Made by a program: the position numbers and the translations under genes
The notes under the pieces: model-generated
Seen by the model: the letters and a program-made list of their open reading frames with translations, nothing else
Databases searched by the model: none
Told to the model about the DNA's origin: nothing
Shown here: piece by piece, positions 1-5,905 of the stretch
Layout: each line of letters starts with the position of its first letter
Numbering within the stretch: the first letter of the stretch is position 1
Assembly (NCBI GenBank): GCA_964417725.1
Contig: CAYQIV010000035.1
Coordinates: 1 to 16,257, forward strand
Direction: 5' to 3'
Length of the DNA: 16,257 nucleotides
Source of the DNA: SHZI01 sp964417725
GTDB taxonomy: Bacteria > Pseudomonadota > Gammaproteobacteria > Steroidobacterales > GCA-2729495

Positions 1-1081
1 CGGTGAACACCACCCAGGGCATGGCGCGGTTGTCATAGGTCGATTCGTCACCGTTAAGGGCATTGCGCGCGGCGACCTTGGCGCCGTGGGCGGCCATGTA
101 GACGAAGGCGTCGCGGTTGGTCACATCGCCGGCGGCGTACACCCCCGGCCGAGACGTTCGCATGTGATCATCGACGATGACGGCGCCGCGCCCATCGAGC
201 GCGACGCCTGATCCGGCAAGACCGAGACCGTCCGTGTTCGGCTTGCGGCCGGTCGCGACGAGCACCTGCTCGGCAGCGAGTCGTTCGATGCTGCCACCGA
301 TGTCGATGGTCAAAGCCACACCTTCCGAGGTCCGCTGAATCCCGCGATAACTAAGCCCGACCCACACCGTGATCCCCTCGTCGCGGAGATAGCCGGTCAG
401 CGCCGCCGATACCTCCGGTTCGCTCTCCGGCAGCAAGCGGCTACGCGTCACCAGGGTGACCTTCGAGCCGAGCCGCGCGAACAGTTGGGCCAGCTCGCAG
501 CCGATATAGCCACCGCCAATGACCAGTAGGGACCCAGGAAGCTCGTGGAGTTCCAGCGCACTGGTGCTCGTCAGGATAGGAAGATTGGCGATTCCGGGGA
601 TGTCCGGCAGCGCGGGCGCGGCACCGGTGGCAATAACGACCTTGCCGGCGCGAAGCGGTGCGCCGCCGACCATCAGCATGCCGTCAGCGAATCGGGCCTG
701 TCCTTCGATATAGTCGATGGTCTCGTGGCCGGGCAGCAGGTCGGCGTACTTCTTGCGGCGCAGCGTGGCGACGAGTTCGTCCTTCGCGTCCATCAGTGCA
801 GACCAGCCTGTCAGCGTCGCGTTACCCACGAGACCCGGGAAGCGCGCAACGGATTGTGCAGCGTGCACGGCTTCGGCGGCGCGGATCAGCGTCTTCGACG
901 GGACACAGCCGATGTTCACACAAGTACCGCCGATGGTGCCGTGGCCGACGAGCGCGATCCGCGCGCCTTCGTTGGCAGCGGTGATCGCGGCCGAAAAGCC
1001 CGCCGAGCCGGCACCGATCACGGCTAGGTCGTAGGCGCGGGGCTCCGAGGCGCCGCCAGGCACGCCACAACAATCGTTCAA
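1..1081 (-). CDS. merA: Mercuric reductase MerA (N-terminal 360 residues; cut at the left window edge)
   Basis: FAD/NAD(P)H-dependent flavoenzyme that reduces Hg(II), delivered by MerT/MerP, to volatile Hg(0) in the cytoplasm. Visible are the FAD dinucleotide fold (VIGAGSAG, about residues 21-28), the redox-active disulfide GGTCVNIGCVPSK (Cys54 and Cys59) and the second nucleotide-binding fold (VIGGGYIG). The C-terminal vicinal cysteines lie outside the window. The start is TTG at 1081: an in-frame TAG lies three codons upstream and AAGGAG sits nine bases before it; a GTG six codons later is the only close alternative. The N-terminal HMA (NmerA) domain found in many MerA proteins is absent; the protein begins with a short tail containing Cys4-Cys5. 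It is the third gene of the leftward merTPA operon, 34 bp after merP. The call is firm; only the exact start is uncertain. Confidence 0.95.
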   Translation of the reverse strand, partial: MNDCCGVPGGASEPRAYDLAVIGAGSAGFSAAITAANEGARIALVGHGTIGGTCVNIGCVPSKTLIRAAEAVHAAQSVARFPGLVGNATLTGWSALMDAKDELVATLRRKKYADLLPGHETIDYIEGQARFADGMLMVGGAPLRAGKVVIATGAAPALPDIPGIANLPILTSTSALELHELPGSLLVIGGGYIGCELAQLFARLGSKVTLVTRSRLLPESEPEVSAALTGYLRDEGITVWVGLSYRGIQRTSEGVALTIDIGGSIERLAAEQVLVATGRKPNTDGLGLAGSGVALDGRGAVIVDDHMRTSRPGVYAAGDVTNRDAFVYMAAHGAKVAARNALNGDESTYDNRAMPWVVFT

Positions 1082-1115
1082 GTGGGGCTACTCCTTCGCC
1101 GATCGGGGATGGGGC

Positions 1116-1442
1116 TCAACTGCCGGTGGTGGCAGCCGGGTATCCTGCATTGGTCGAGGCGGCAGCGATGGCTGCCCTGTCCGTCACTGCGGGATCGAAC
1201 ACCACCGTGGCGGTCTTGTGCTCGAAATCGACGCTCACTGACTTCACGCCAGAGACACTTTCCATGGCCTTGCGTACGGTCACCGGGCACAACGCACAGG
1301 TCATGTTCTCGATGGCGAAGGTCGCAGATTGCGATTCGGTGGTGGCGCCGGCCGATTGTGCCTGAGCGGACGAGCTAGCAACTGCGGCCCACAGACCAAC
1401 TGCCCCGAAAGTGAACAGCAATGCAATGAACAACTTCTTCAT
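1116..1442 (-). CDS. merP: Periplasmic mercury-binding protein MerP
   Basis: Small periplasmic Hg(II) scavenger that passes the ion to MerT. The 108-residue protein has a signal peptide (MKKLF start, hydrophobic core, likely cleavage after AQA near residue 28) and one heavy-metal-associated domain with the binding motif MTCALC (Cys49, Cys52), close to the MTCAAC of classical MerP. The ATG at 1442 is preceded by AAGGAG at good spacing. A longer in-frame reading exists upstream but would place residues before the signal peptide, so it was not used. It lies 37 bp after merT and 34 bp before merA, in the standard mer order. The mature part is slightly longer than usual at the C-terminus, which is rich in Ala and Thr. 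Confidence 0.95.
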   Translation of the reverse strand: MKKLFIALLFTFGAVGLWAAVASSSAQAQSAGATTESQSATFAIENMTCALCPVTVRKAMESVSGVKSVSVDFEHKTATVVFDPAVTDRAAIAAASTNAGYPAATTGS

Positions 1443-1479
1443 GACTGGATCTCCTTCGTCCGAATTTGAAACGGTGATG

Positions 1480-1872
1480 TCAGTAAAACAGCGGCGCCCA
1501 CCAGTCGATGCTCGCGGCAAACACGACCAGCAGGGCCGCCACCCACAACGCCGTCTTGGTGACGATGGCGCTCTCTGGCCTCGCGCAGTACGAGCCGTCC
1601 TCGCAGGCCGGCTTCGGTTTGAAATAGACCTGACGAAAACCGAGACCGATGAACACCAGCGAGACTCCGAGAAACGCGGGCTTGTAGGGCTCGAGCGCCG
1701 TCAGGTTGCCGATCCACGCGCCGGAGACGCCCAATGTCAGCAGCAGGAGCGGCGCAATGCAGCACGACGACGCAAGTACCGCACCGATGACGCCACCGGC
1801 GGCAAACCAGGTCTGTCTGGGTGGTGTGCCAGTGCGTGTCGGGGCGGTCATTTCGACATCTCTGATACCCAT
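1480..1872 (-). CDS. merT: Mercuric ion transporter MerT
   Basis: Inner-membrane Hg(II) importer. The 130-residue protein shows three hydrophobic segments (about residues 23-48, 65-80 and 105-125), a vicinal cysteine pair in the first helix (SSCCIAP, Cys37-Cys38), and a cytoplasmic-loop pair (ACEDGSYC, Cys90 and Cys96). GVSGAWIGNLTALEPY closely resembles the Tn21/Tn501 MerT signature. The start at 1872 has GAGG ten bases upstream; an ATG at 1851, seven codons in, has a poorer ribosome site but gives a length closer to classical MerT. It is the first gene of the leftward operon, directly behind the MerR-type promoter. Confidence 0.94.
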   Translation of the reverse strand: MGIRDVEMTAPTRTGTPPRQTWFAAGGVIGAVLASSCCIAPLLLLTLGVSGAWIGNLTALEPYKPAFLGVSLVFIGLGFRQVYFKPKPACEDGSYCARPESAIVTKTALWVAALLVVFAASIDWWAPLFY

Positions 1873-1903
1873 TGCGACGATTCCTCGATTCCCATGGCAA
1901 CAG

Positions 1904-1934
1904 AGCGTAGACTCTGTAGGAGCTACAGGGTCAA
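1904..1934 (-). promoter_or_regulatory. MerR-controlled mer promoter/operator (PmerT)
   Basis: Read on the minus strand, a -35 box TTGACC (1934-1929) and a -10 box TACGCT (1909-1904) are separated by 19 bp, the over-long spacer typical of MerR-activated promoters. The spacer contains a perfect 6+6 dyad, CTGTAG-GAG-CTACAG on the plus strand (1914-1928), placed as the MerR operator. TTGAC and TACGCT also occur in the Tn501 mer promoter. In the known mechanism, MerR holds this promoter inactive and untwists it when Hg(II) binds. It drives merTPA leftward; merR begins 13 bp beyond it on the other strand. Confidence 0.93.
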
Positions 1935-1946
1935 GAGGTCTTGCAC

Positions 1947-2360
1947 ATGGTGGCAAAGAGAACGCCGGCGCCCCTCAAGCGCGCTGAACTCGCGAATCGC
2001 TCGGGCTGCAACATCGAGACGATCCGCTACTACGAAAAGATTGGGGTGCTGCCGGATCCGCCGCGCTCGGTGTCGGGCTATCGTCTGTACGACGAGAAAC
2101 ACCTGGTGCGTCTGCGCTTCATCCTCCGCGCGCGGGAACTCGGCTTTCCCATCGAGGAGATCCGTGGTCTGCTCGACCTGGTCGATGGCGGCACCCAGAC
2201 CTGCGCAGAAGTCAAAGCGCGCACCGAGAGGCACCTCGAGGATGTGCGCGCCAGAATTGCGGACCTCAAACGAGTCGAGCGCGTCCTGGCGCAAACCGCG
2301 AAGCAGTGCTCAGGAGATGAGGTGCCTGATTGCCCGATCCTCGAGGCGCTGGCCTCGTGA
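1947..2360 (+). CDS. merR: Mercury-responsive transcriptional regulator MerR
   Basis: Dimeric repressor/activator of the mer operon. The 137-residue protein has an N-terminal winged HTH with the family hallmark ETIRYYEKIGVLPDPPR (residues 24-40) and SGYRLYD, then a long dimerisation helix. The three Hg-binding cysteines of MerR are all present: Cys86 (GGTQTC), Cys121 and Cys129 (QCSGDEVPDCP). The spacing between the last two is one residue shorter than in Tn501. The ATG at 1947 has AAGAGG upstream (1933-1938); a TTG two codons earlier is possible but less likely. It is divergent from merTPA across a shared operator. The last codon and stop overlap the GTG start of the YnfA-like gene. Confidence 0.94.
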   Translation: MVAKRTPAPLKRAELANRSGCNIETIRYYEKIGVLPDPPRSVSGYRLYDEKHLVRLRFILRARELGFPIEEIRGLLDLVDGGTQTCAEVKARTERHLEDVRARIADLKRVERVLAQTAKQCSGDEVPDCPILEALAS

Positions 2361-2686
2361 TCGCGTCGGTAGCCATTTATCTGGGTGCCGCGGTCGCCGA
2401 GATCGCGGGTTGCTTTGCGTTCTGGGCCTGGCTGCGCCTCGACCGATCTCCGGCCTGGCTTGTCCCCGGCATGATCAGCTTGGCGGTGTTCGCGTTCCTG
2501 CTGACGCGAATCGACAGCGACTTCGCGGGCCGGGCCTACGCCGCTTACGGCGGAGTCTACATCGCCTCGTCACTGGCGTGGCTGTGGCTGGTCGAGGACC
2601 AGGCACCCGATCGATGGGATATCATCGGCGCAGTAATCTGCCTGACCGGAGCCGCCGTGATTCTGTGGGGGCCGAGGCCCGCGTAA
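2357..2686 (+). CDS. YnfA-family (UPF0060) small inner-membrane protein
   Basis: The 109-residue protein has four hydrophobic segments and the family signatures AEIAGCFAFWAWLR near the start, GRAYAAYGGVYIASSLAWLW in the middle and a hydrophobic C-terminal helix. It matches E. coli YnfA in length and pattern. YnfA proteins are four-helix membrane proteins resembling small multidrug resistance transporters; reported roles in efflux are limited and no mercury role is established. The GTG at 2357 overlaps the merR TGA (GTGA), so the two are probably translationally coupled; an upstream TTG would overlap merR further. A ten-base palindrome (GACAATTGTC, 2687-2696) follows the stop. That it contributes to metal resistance is inference from position only. 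Confidence 0.88.
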   Translation: MIASVAIYLGAAVAEIAGCFAFWAWLRLDRSPAWLVPGMISLAVFAFLLTRIDSDFAGRAYAAYGGVYIASSLAWLWLVEDQAPDRWDIIGAVICLTGAAVILWGPRPA

Positions 2687-2740
2687 GACAATTGTCATTC
2701 GGCTCAAATGGGCAGCAACTGGCGGCAAGAGTGTGCGAAT

Positions 2741-2830
2741 TCGTCTGGGGGTATTTTTGGGGGCATTTCTGGTTTTTAGAAGCGCAACGTATTGATTTCT
2801 AAGGCGATGTGATTGTCCCCGCCTCCACCA
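2741..2830 (+). repeat. Copy A of a 90-bp attachment-site-like repeat ending in a tmRNA 3' end
   Basis: Ninety bases that align without gaps to 8664-8753, with about 13 differences by eye. The block begins with two tandem G-runs (TGGGGGTATTTTTGGGGGCA) and ends in CCGCCTCCACCA, the acceptor end seen in many proteobacterial tmRNA (ssrA) genes. The 3' end of ssrA is a common insertion site for integrative elements. The rest of a tmRNA (alanyl acceptor 5' half, tag ORF) is not present upstream, so this is a junction, not a tmRNA gene. Interpretation as the right attachment site of the mer-carrying module is inference. Confidence 0.75.
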
Positions 2831-2864
2831 GTTTTTATTCTTTAAATCAACTAGTTATAGAGAT

Positions 2865-2891
2865 AAAGGCCGCTCGTGATGCGGCCTTTTT
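2865..2891 (+). terminator. Rho-independent terminator behind att copy A
   Basis: Perfect 9-bp stem AAAGGCCGC / GCGGCCTTT with a 7-base loop (TCGTGAT), followed by TT and a pyrimidine-rich tail. It lies 35 bp behind the CCACCA end, where the terminator of an intact ssrA gene would be expected. It could also stop read-through from merR-ynfA into the abiE region. Confidence 0.8.
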
Positions 2892-3055
2892 CTTCTCCAA
2901 TGTCCGCCAGTGTGATTTCCGTATAGGAAACTTGACCGTCGCGCGGTCGGGCTACCCTGGTCGTTATCTTGCCCACCAAATCCCGTCTCGCTCAAGCCGC
3001 CAGGCACGCTCCCTAGGTTTGCTTTCATGCGTTAAAGTCGCCATATACGCGACAA

Positions 3056-3109
3056 TTGAGCGTTTTTCTGAACTATGTGCTAGTCTTCGCCCACAGTTTG
3101 CACTAGCGC
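3056..3109 (+). promoter_or_regulatory. Candidate abiE promoter with inverted-repeat operator
   Basis: TTGAGC (3056-3061) and, 17 bp on, TG-N-GCTAGT with an extended -10 look (3076-3084) could form a promoter. GTGCTAGT (3077-3084) and ACTAGCGC (3102-3109) form an inverted repeat (7 of 8 paired) that overlaps the -10. AbiEi antitoxins are known to bind inverted repeats in their own promoter. The match to consensus is weak, so only the position is supported. Confidence 0.4.
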
Positions 3110-3134
3110 TCATACGTCGCCTGACGGTTGTCAT

Positions 3135-3890
3135 ATGGGATCCAAAATAAACCAGTTGCTGCAGCAGTGGCCACCCGGCAACGTCGCCACGCTGCGTTGG
3201 CTCAATACCCTCGGCGTCGACCGCCGGCTTGCGGACAAGTACGTCCAGTCCGGCTGGCTGGAACGACTGGGTCACGGCGCCTTTAAGCGGGCCGGCGCGA
3301 GCGTCGACTGGTTCGGTGCGGTCCACGCGCTGCAAACGCAGCTCGCACTCGCCGTCCATCCCGGCGGCATCACCGCCATCGAGCTGCGCGGCTACACACA
3401 CTACTTGTCGTTCAGTGCACGGGCGGTCGTCCTGTTCGGAAATCCCGGCACGAAATTGCCCGCCTGGTTCGAGGCTCATACCTGGTCCAGACGGGTGATG
3501 CTGGTGACGACCGGTGTCTTCGCGGGCACCGAAAAGACCACGTCGACAGTTCCGGTCGACGAGGTCGAGCTCGAGGTCGCGACACTCGAGCGCGCAGCAC
3601 TCGAGATGATGTACCTCGTGCCGAAACGGCAGTCCTTTGAGGAGGCCTACCAGGTGATGGAATCGCTCACTTCTCTGCGTCCAAAGGCCGTTCAACAGCT
3701 GCTTGAGTGCTGCACCTCGGTGAAAACCAAGCGGGTTTTCATGCATGCTGCCGAGCGAGCGAATCATTCGTGGTTGAAACACCTCGATCTGTCGAAAGTC
3801 GATTTCGGGTCAGGCCGTCGGACCATCCACGCTGGAGGACGCCTCGACAAGAAATACGACCTGGTCGTCGCCGACCCTGCACAGAGTTAA
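3135..3890 (+). CDS. abiEi: AbiEi-family antitoxin (type IV toxin-antitoxin)
   Basis: Antitoxin and autorepressor of the AbiE abortive-infection system. The 251-residue protein has an N-terminal winged-helix part (about residues 1-60; typical LxxWLNTLGVDRRLADKYVQSGWLERLGHGAF) and a C-terminal AbiEi domain (GGITAIELRGYTHYLSF, later VATLERAALEMMYLVPKRQSFEEA). In characterised systems AbiEi neutralises AbiEii without a stable complex. The ATG at 3135 fits the usual domain start, although no good ribosome site is visible. The stop lies only 8 bp before the toxin gene, as expected for a co-transcribed pair. Both members look intact. Confidence 0.88.
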   Translation: MGSKINQLLQQWPPGNVATLRWLNTLGVDRRLADKYVQSGWLERLGHGAFKRAGASVDWFGAVHALQTQLALAVHPGGITAIELRGYTHYLSFSARAVVLFGNPGTKLPAWFEAHTWSRRVMLVTTGVFAGTEKTTSTVPVDEVELEVATLERAALEMMYLVPKRQSFEEAYQVMESLTSLRPKAVQQLLECCTSVKTKRVFMHAAERANHSWLKHLDLSKVDFGSGRRTIHAGGRLDKKYDLVVADPAQS

Positions 3891-3898
3891 GACCACCA

Positions 3899-4807
3899 AT
3901 GGCGGCGCGCGATAGTTACAGAGCCCAGGTCGAACTCCTGATTCGCTGCTTACCGGCCGTCGCCAGCGCGTCCGATTTCGCACTCAAGGGCGGTACTGCC
4001 ATCAACCTGTTCTTGCGGGACATGCCTAGGCTCTCGGTCGACATCGACCTTACCTATCTCCCGCTGTCCGATCGCGAGACGGCGCTCGACGATATCCGCG
4101 CCCAGCTCGCCGCGATCGCCGAGGGACTCAAACGGGCAGTACCAGGCGCAAACGTCCAACTCGTGGAAGGCGATGCGCCCAAGCTGCTCGTGGACAAGTC
4201 TGGAGCGCGTATCAAGGTGGAGCCGAGCGTCGTCATCCGCGGAAGCCTGGTACCGACGGTCTGGAGCGAACTGTGTATGGCCGCACAGGAAGCCTACGAG
4301 CTTTTCGTCGAGATCCAGCGCCTCGACTTACCGGATCTATATGCCGGCAAGCTCTGCGCGGCGCTGGACCGACAGCACCCGCGCGACCTCTTCGACGTCA
4401 TGCATCTTCAAGCATCGGATCCGATCCCGGATTCCATACGCCAGGCGTTCGTCGCTTACCTCGCTGGTCACCGGCGACCGATCGCAGAGCTTCTGCAACC
4501 GAACCGCAAACCGATCGAGGATCTGTTCGTCAACCACTTCGCCGGCATGACCGAGGAACTGGTCGAACTGGCGGAGCTTGAGGCAGCCCGGGAGCAGCTG
4601 TTCGAGTGGGCCGCAAGCGCCCTCACTGACAGCGAGCGCCGGTTTCTGCTGTCGATCAAGCAAGGCGAACCGGACTGGACGTTGTTGCCGTTCGAAGGGC
4701 TGGACCGGTGGCCAGCCATTCAGTGGAAGCTGCGTAACGTTCGGCAGATGGGATCACGGAGTCATATGAAGGCGCTTGATCGGTTGAGGGGCGTGTTGGG
4801 GCTCTGA
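3899..4807 (+). CDS. abiEii: AbiEii nucleotidyltransferase toxin
   Basis: Toxin of the AbiE pair, a DNA polymerase beta-like nucleotidyltransferase; related enzymes add nucleotides to tRNA acceptor ends and block translation. In the 302 residues, the four family motifs can be read: LKGGTAINLF (about 29-38), the acidic pair SVDIDLTY (Asp48, Asp50), the basic/acidic segment RIKVEPS, and DLYAGKLCAALDRQHPRDLFDV in the central part. Length matches the family (about 300). A much longer in-frame reading extends upstream through abiEi, but the ATG at 3899 directly precedes the conserved region and leaves an 8-bp gap after the antitoxin. It looks catalytically intact. A role in phage defence or island maintenance is inferred from the family. 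Confidence 0.88.
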   Translation: MAARDSYRAQVELLIRCLPAVASASDFALKGGTAINLFLRDMPRLSVDIDLTYLPLSDRETALDDIRAQLAAIAEGLKRAVPGANVQLVEGDAPKLLVDKSGARIKVEPSVVIRGSLVPTVWSELCMAAQEAYELFVEIQRLDLPDLYAGKLCAALDRQHPRDLFDVMHLQASDPIPDSIRQAFVAYLAGHRRPIAELLQPNRKPIEDLFVNHFAGMTEELVELAELEAAREQLFEWAASALTDSERRFLLSIKQGEPDWTLLPFEGLDRWPAIQWKLRNVRQMGSRSHMKALDRLRGVLGL

Positions 4808-4860
4808 TATTCAAGCGCGCATCGGCCACATGACCCGTTGTTCCCTGGTGCATAGTCAAT

Positions 4861-4907
4861 GATACGAATCCTCGGACTTCAGCTGCTGTCGATCGAGGAT
4901 TCGTATC
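4861..4907. repeat. Perfect 14-bp inverted repeat between abiEii and marR
   Basis: GATACGAATCCTCG (4861-4874) and its exact complement (4894-4907) enclose a 19-base loop. There is no T-run behind either arm, so it is not a standard terminator. It lies in the 187-bp gap between the toxin gene and the marR promoter. It could work as a bidirectional stop, a regulator site or a remnant of a mobile element end. Confidence 0.7.
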
Positions 4908-4957
4908 GCATGCCCTTGTCGGTGGAGACCACGAGAATCTCCGCACATCAGCAACGA

Positions 4958-4993
4958 TTGACATGGCCCAGGATCATAGTTAGGATTCCTACC
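4958..4993 (+). promoter_or_regulatory. marR promoter with overlapping dyad operator (site 1)
   Basis: TTGACA (4958-4963), a 17-bp spacer and TAGGAT (4981-4986) make a good sigma-70-type promoter. The dyad GTTAGGATTCCTACC (4979-4993) covers the -10 box and ends one base before the ATG at 4995. Ten bases, ATAGTTAGGA, recur exactly at 5640-5649 in front of the next operon. If this promoter is used, the transcript would be almost leaderless; alternatively AGGA inside the dyad serves as ribosome site. Either way a protein bound here would shut the gene off. Confidence 0.65.
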
Positions 4994-4994
4994 T

Positions 4995-5588
4995 ATGAAG
5001 TTCGACCAGATCACAGAGCCCCTCGATCGCCGGTTGGCCGACGGACTGACCCGGCTGGCCGCCGTCGCGCGACAACTCGATTGGCAGGCGGCTGAGAGCG
5101 CTGGCCTTTCACCTACCCAGGCGGACATCCTGCGCTTCGTCGCCAATCGCCCGGAGGGCGCACGGCTCACGGCCGCCGCTGCCCACGCCGGTGTTCGCAA
5201 AGCCACAGCCAGCGATGCCGTGGCGGCACTTGAGAGAAAGGCGCTGGTAAACAAATATGCCGACGCCTCGGACGGACGCGCCATTGCCCTGAAGGCGACG
5301 GCCAAAGGCAATCGCGTCGCGCAAGCGTGGCCAAGCAGCTTCGCACCGATCGTCGCTGGCCTGTCCGAGACCGAGCAGGAATCGCTGCTTGGCCTGGTGG
5401 TCAAGATGATCCGGCAGTTACAGCAGCGGCAGTTGATTGCCCCGCAGCGCACGTGCGTGACCTGCCGGCATTTCCGGGAGAACGTCGCGCCAGGTACGAG
5501 CACGCCGCATTACTGCGCGTTCGTCGGTGCACCCATGGCCGAGCGACACATGCGCGTCGACTGCGCGGAGCACGAATCCGCCGCCTGA
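4995..5588 (+). CDS. MarR-family regulator with a four-cysteine C-terminal tail
   Basis: The 197-residue protein has a MarR-type winged helix: recognition-helix region ARLTAAAAHAGVRKATASDAVAALERKALV (about 56-85) and the wing DASDGRAIALKATAKG (90-105). After a dimerisation helix there is an extra tail not found in ordinary MarR proteins, with Cys154, Cys157, Cys174 and Cys190 in the pattern CX2C-X16-C-X15-C and a final DCAEHE. The tail resembles a metal or iron-sulfur ligand set. Its own promoter and the next operon share a dyad, so autoregulation and control of the trx-P460-redoxin-nnrS operon are likely. The ligand sensed (NO, redox state, metal) is inferred from the neighbours. The ATG at 4995 fits the start of the family and immediately follows the dyad. 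Confidence 0.85.
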   Translation: MKFDQITEPLDRRLADGLTRLAAVARQLDWQAAESAGLSPTQADILRFVANRPEGARLTAAAAHAGVRKATASDAVAALERKALVNKYADASDGRAIALKATAKGNRVAQAWPSSFAPIVAGLSETEQESLLGLVVKMIRQLQQRQLIAPQRTCVTCRHFRENVAPGTSTPHYCAFVGAPMAERHMRVDCAEHESAA

Positions 5589-5597
5589 CGGCGGTTT
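5581..5597 (+). terminator. Weak hairpin at the marR stop codon
   Basis: CCGCC-TGAC-GGCGG followed by TTT; the TGA stop of marR is in the loop. The stem has only five pairs and the T-run is short, so it is at most a partial terminator between marR and the downstream operon. Confidence 0.3.
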
Positions 5598-5639
5598 AAC
5601 CACCCCGTTCTGATGCGACCGGGGTTTCATTGGATCTTT

Positions 5640-5657
5640 ATAGTTAGGAGTCCTTAC
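5640..5657 (+). promoter_or_regulatory. Second copy of the dyad operator (site 2), before the NO/redox operon
   Basis: GTTAGGAGTCCTTAC (5643-5657) abuts the ATG at 5658. It shares ATAGTTAGGA-N-TCCT with site 1; the ideal dyad would be GTTAGGA-N-TCCTAAC, with one mismatch in each copy. TATAGT (5639-5644) is a possible -10, but only a poor -35 (GCGACC, 18 bp upstream) is seen. AGGAG within the dyad also fits a ribosome binding site for the thioredoxin-like gene. Confidence 0.6.
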
Positions 5658-5894
5658 ATGAAAACCAACGCCATCTTCTACCACGCCGGCTGCCCCGTCT
5701 GTGTCGCCGCCGAGCAGCAGCTCGCCGACGCCATCGATCCGGCGCGTTTCGATGTCGAGGTCGTGCATCTGGGCGAGGCCAAGACACGCATCAACGAGGC
5801 CGAAGCGGTCGGCGTCCAATCGGTCCCCGCGCTGGTCATTGCCGGACAGCCGTTCCACATCAACTTCGGCGCTGCGATCGCCGATCTCAAATAG
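5658..5894 (+). CDS. Small thioredoxin/glutaredoxin-like protein (CPVC)
   Basis: Cytoplasmic 78-residue thioredoxin-fold protein with the redox motif FYHAGCPVC (Cys12, Cys15) and the cis-proline site QSVPALVI (Pro57). It is shorter than thioredoxin (about 108) and in the glutaredoxin/mini-thioredoxin size range; no signal peptide. The start at ATG 5658 was chosen over one 15 codons upstream because it follows AGGAG and begins right at the thioredoxin fold. It is first in a four-gene operon and lies 11 bp before the haem protein. A function as thiol donor or S-nitrosothiol/disulfide reductase is inference. Confidence 0.85.
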   Translation: MKTNAIFYHAGCPVCVAAEQQLADAIDPARFDVEVVHLGEAKTRINEAEAVGVQSVPALVIAGQPFHINFGAAIADLK

Positions 5895-5905
5895 GAGAGC
5901 AAGAC

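Larger units (their letters stand above)
2687..3134 (+). other. 448-bp gene-free stretch with module boundary, terminator and abiE promoter region
   Basis: No convincing coding region on either strand. It holds, in order, a ten-base palindrome next to the ynfA stop, the 90-bp tmRNA-end repeat (2741-2830), an AT-rich link, a strong terminator hairpin (2865-2891), and about 230 bp leading to the antitoxin gene. The last part contains an interrupted inverted repeat and a candidate promoter. Base composition here is clearly lower in GC than in the genes on either side. Confidence 0.6.

Noticed and set aside
545..1073. Several reading frames opposite or alongside merA
   Set aside because: All overlap the clear MerA frame and have shadow-type composition rich in Arg, Ala and Gly.
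1411..2802. Long plus-strand reading frame (463 codons) across the mer region
   Set aside because: It runs antisense to merP and merT and out of frame through merR and the YnfA gene, with no recognisable domain. It is a by-product of high GC content.
2741..2802. Conserved short peptide read through both att copies (VWGYFWGHFW-like, same TAA position)
   Set aside because: The frame is open in both copies, but no start codon or gene context goes with it; conservation is better explained by the attachment site.
2741..2830. Possible complete tmRNA gene
   Set aside because: Only the acceptor-like 3' end is present. No tag-coding frame or matching 5' end is seen upstream, where mer and YnfA genes lie.
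2964..3782. Minus-strand frame of 272 codons over abiEi
   Set aside because: Antisense shadow of a well-supported AbiEi gene.
3707..3898. Upstream extension of the abiEii frame
   Set aside because: It lies inside abiEi and adds nothing family-like; the ATG at 3899 gives the normal length.
4861..4907. Intrinsic terminator
   Set aside because: The stem is good, but the loop is 19 bases and no T-run follows either arm.
4856..5503. Minus-strand frame of 215 codons over marR
   Set aside because: Ser/Arg/Ala-rich antisense frame of the MarR gene, with no domain.
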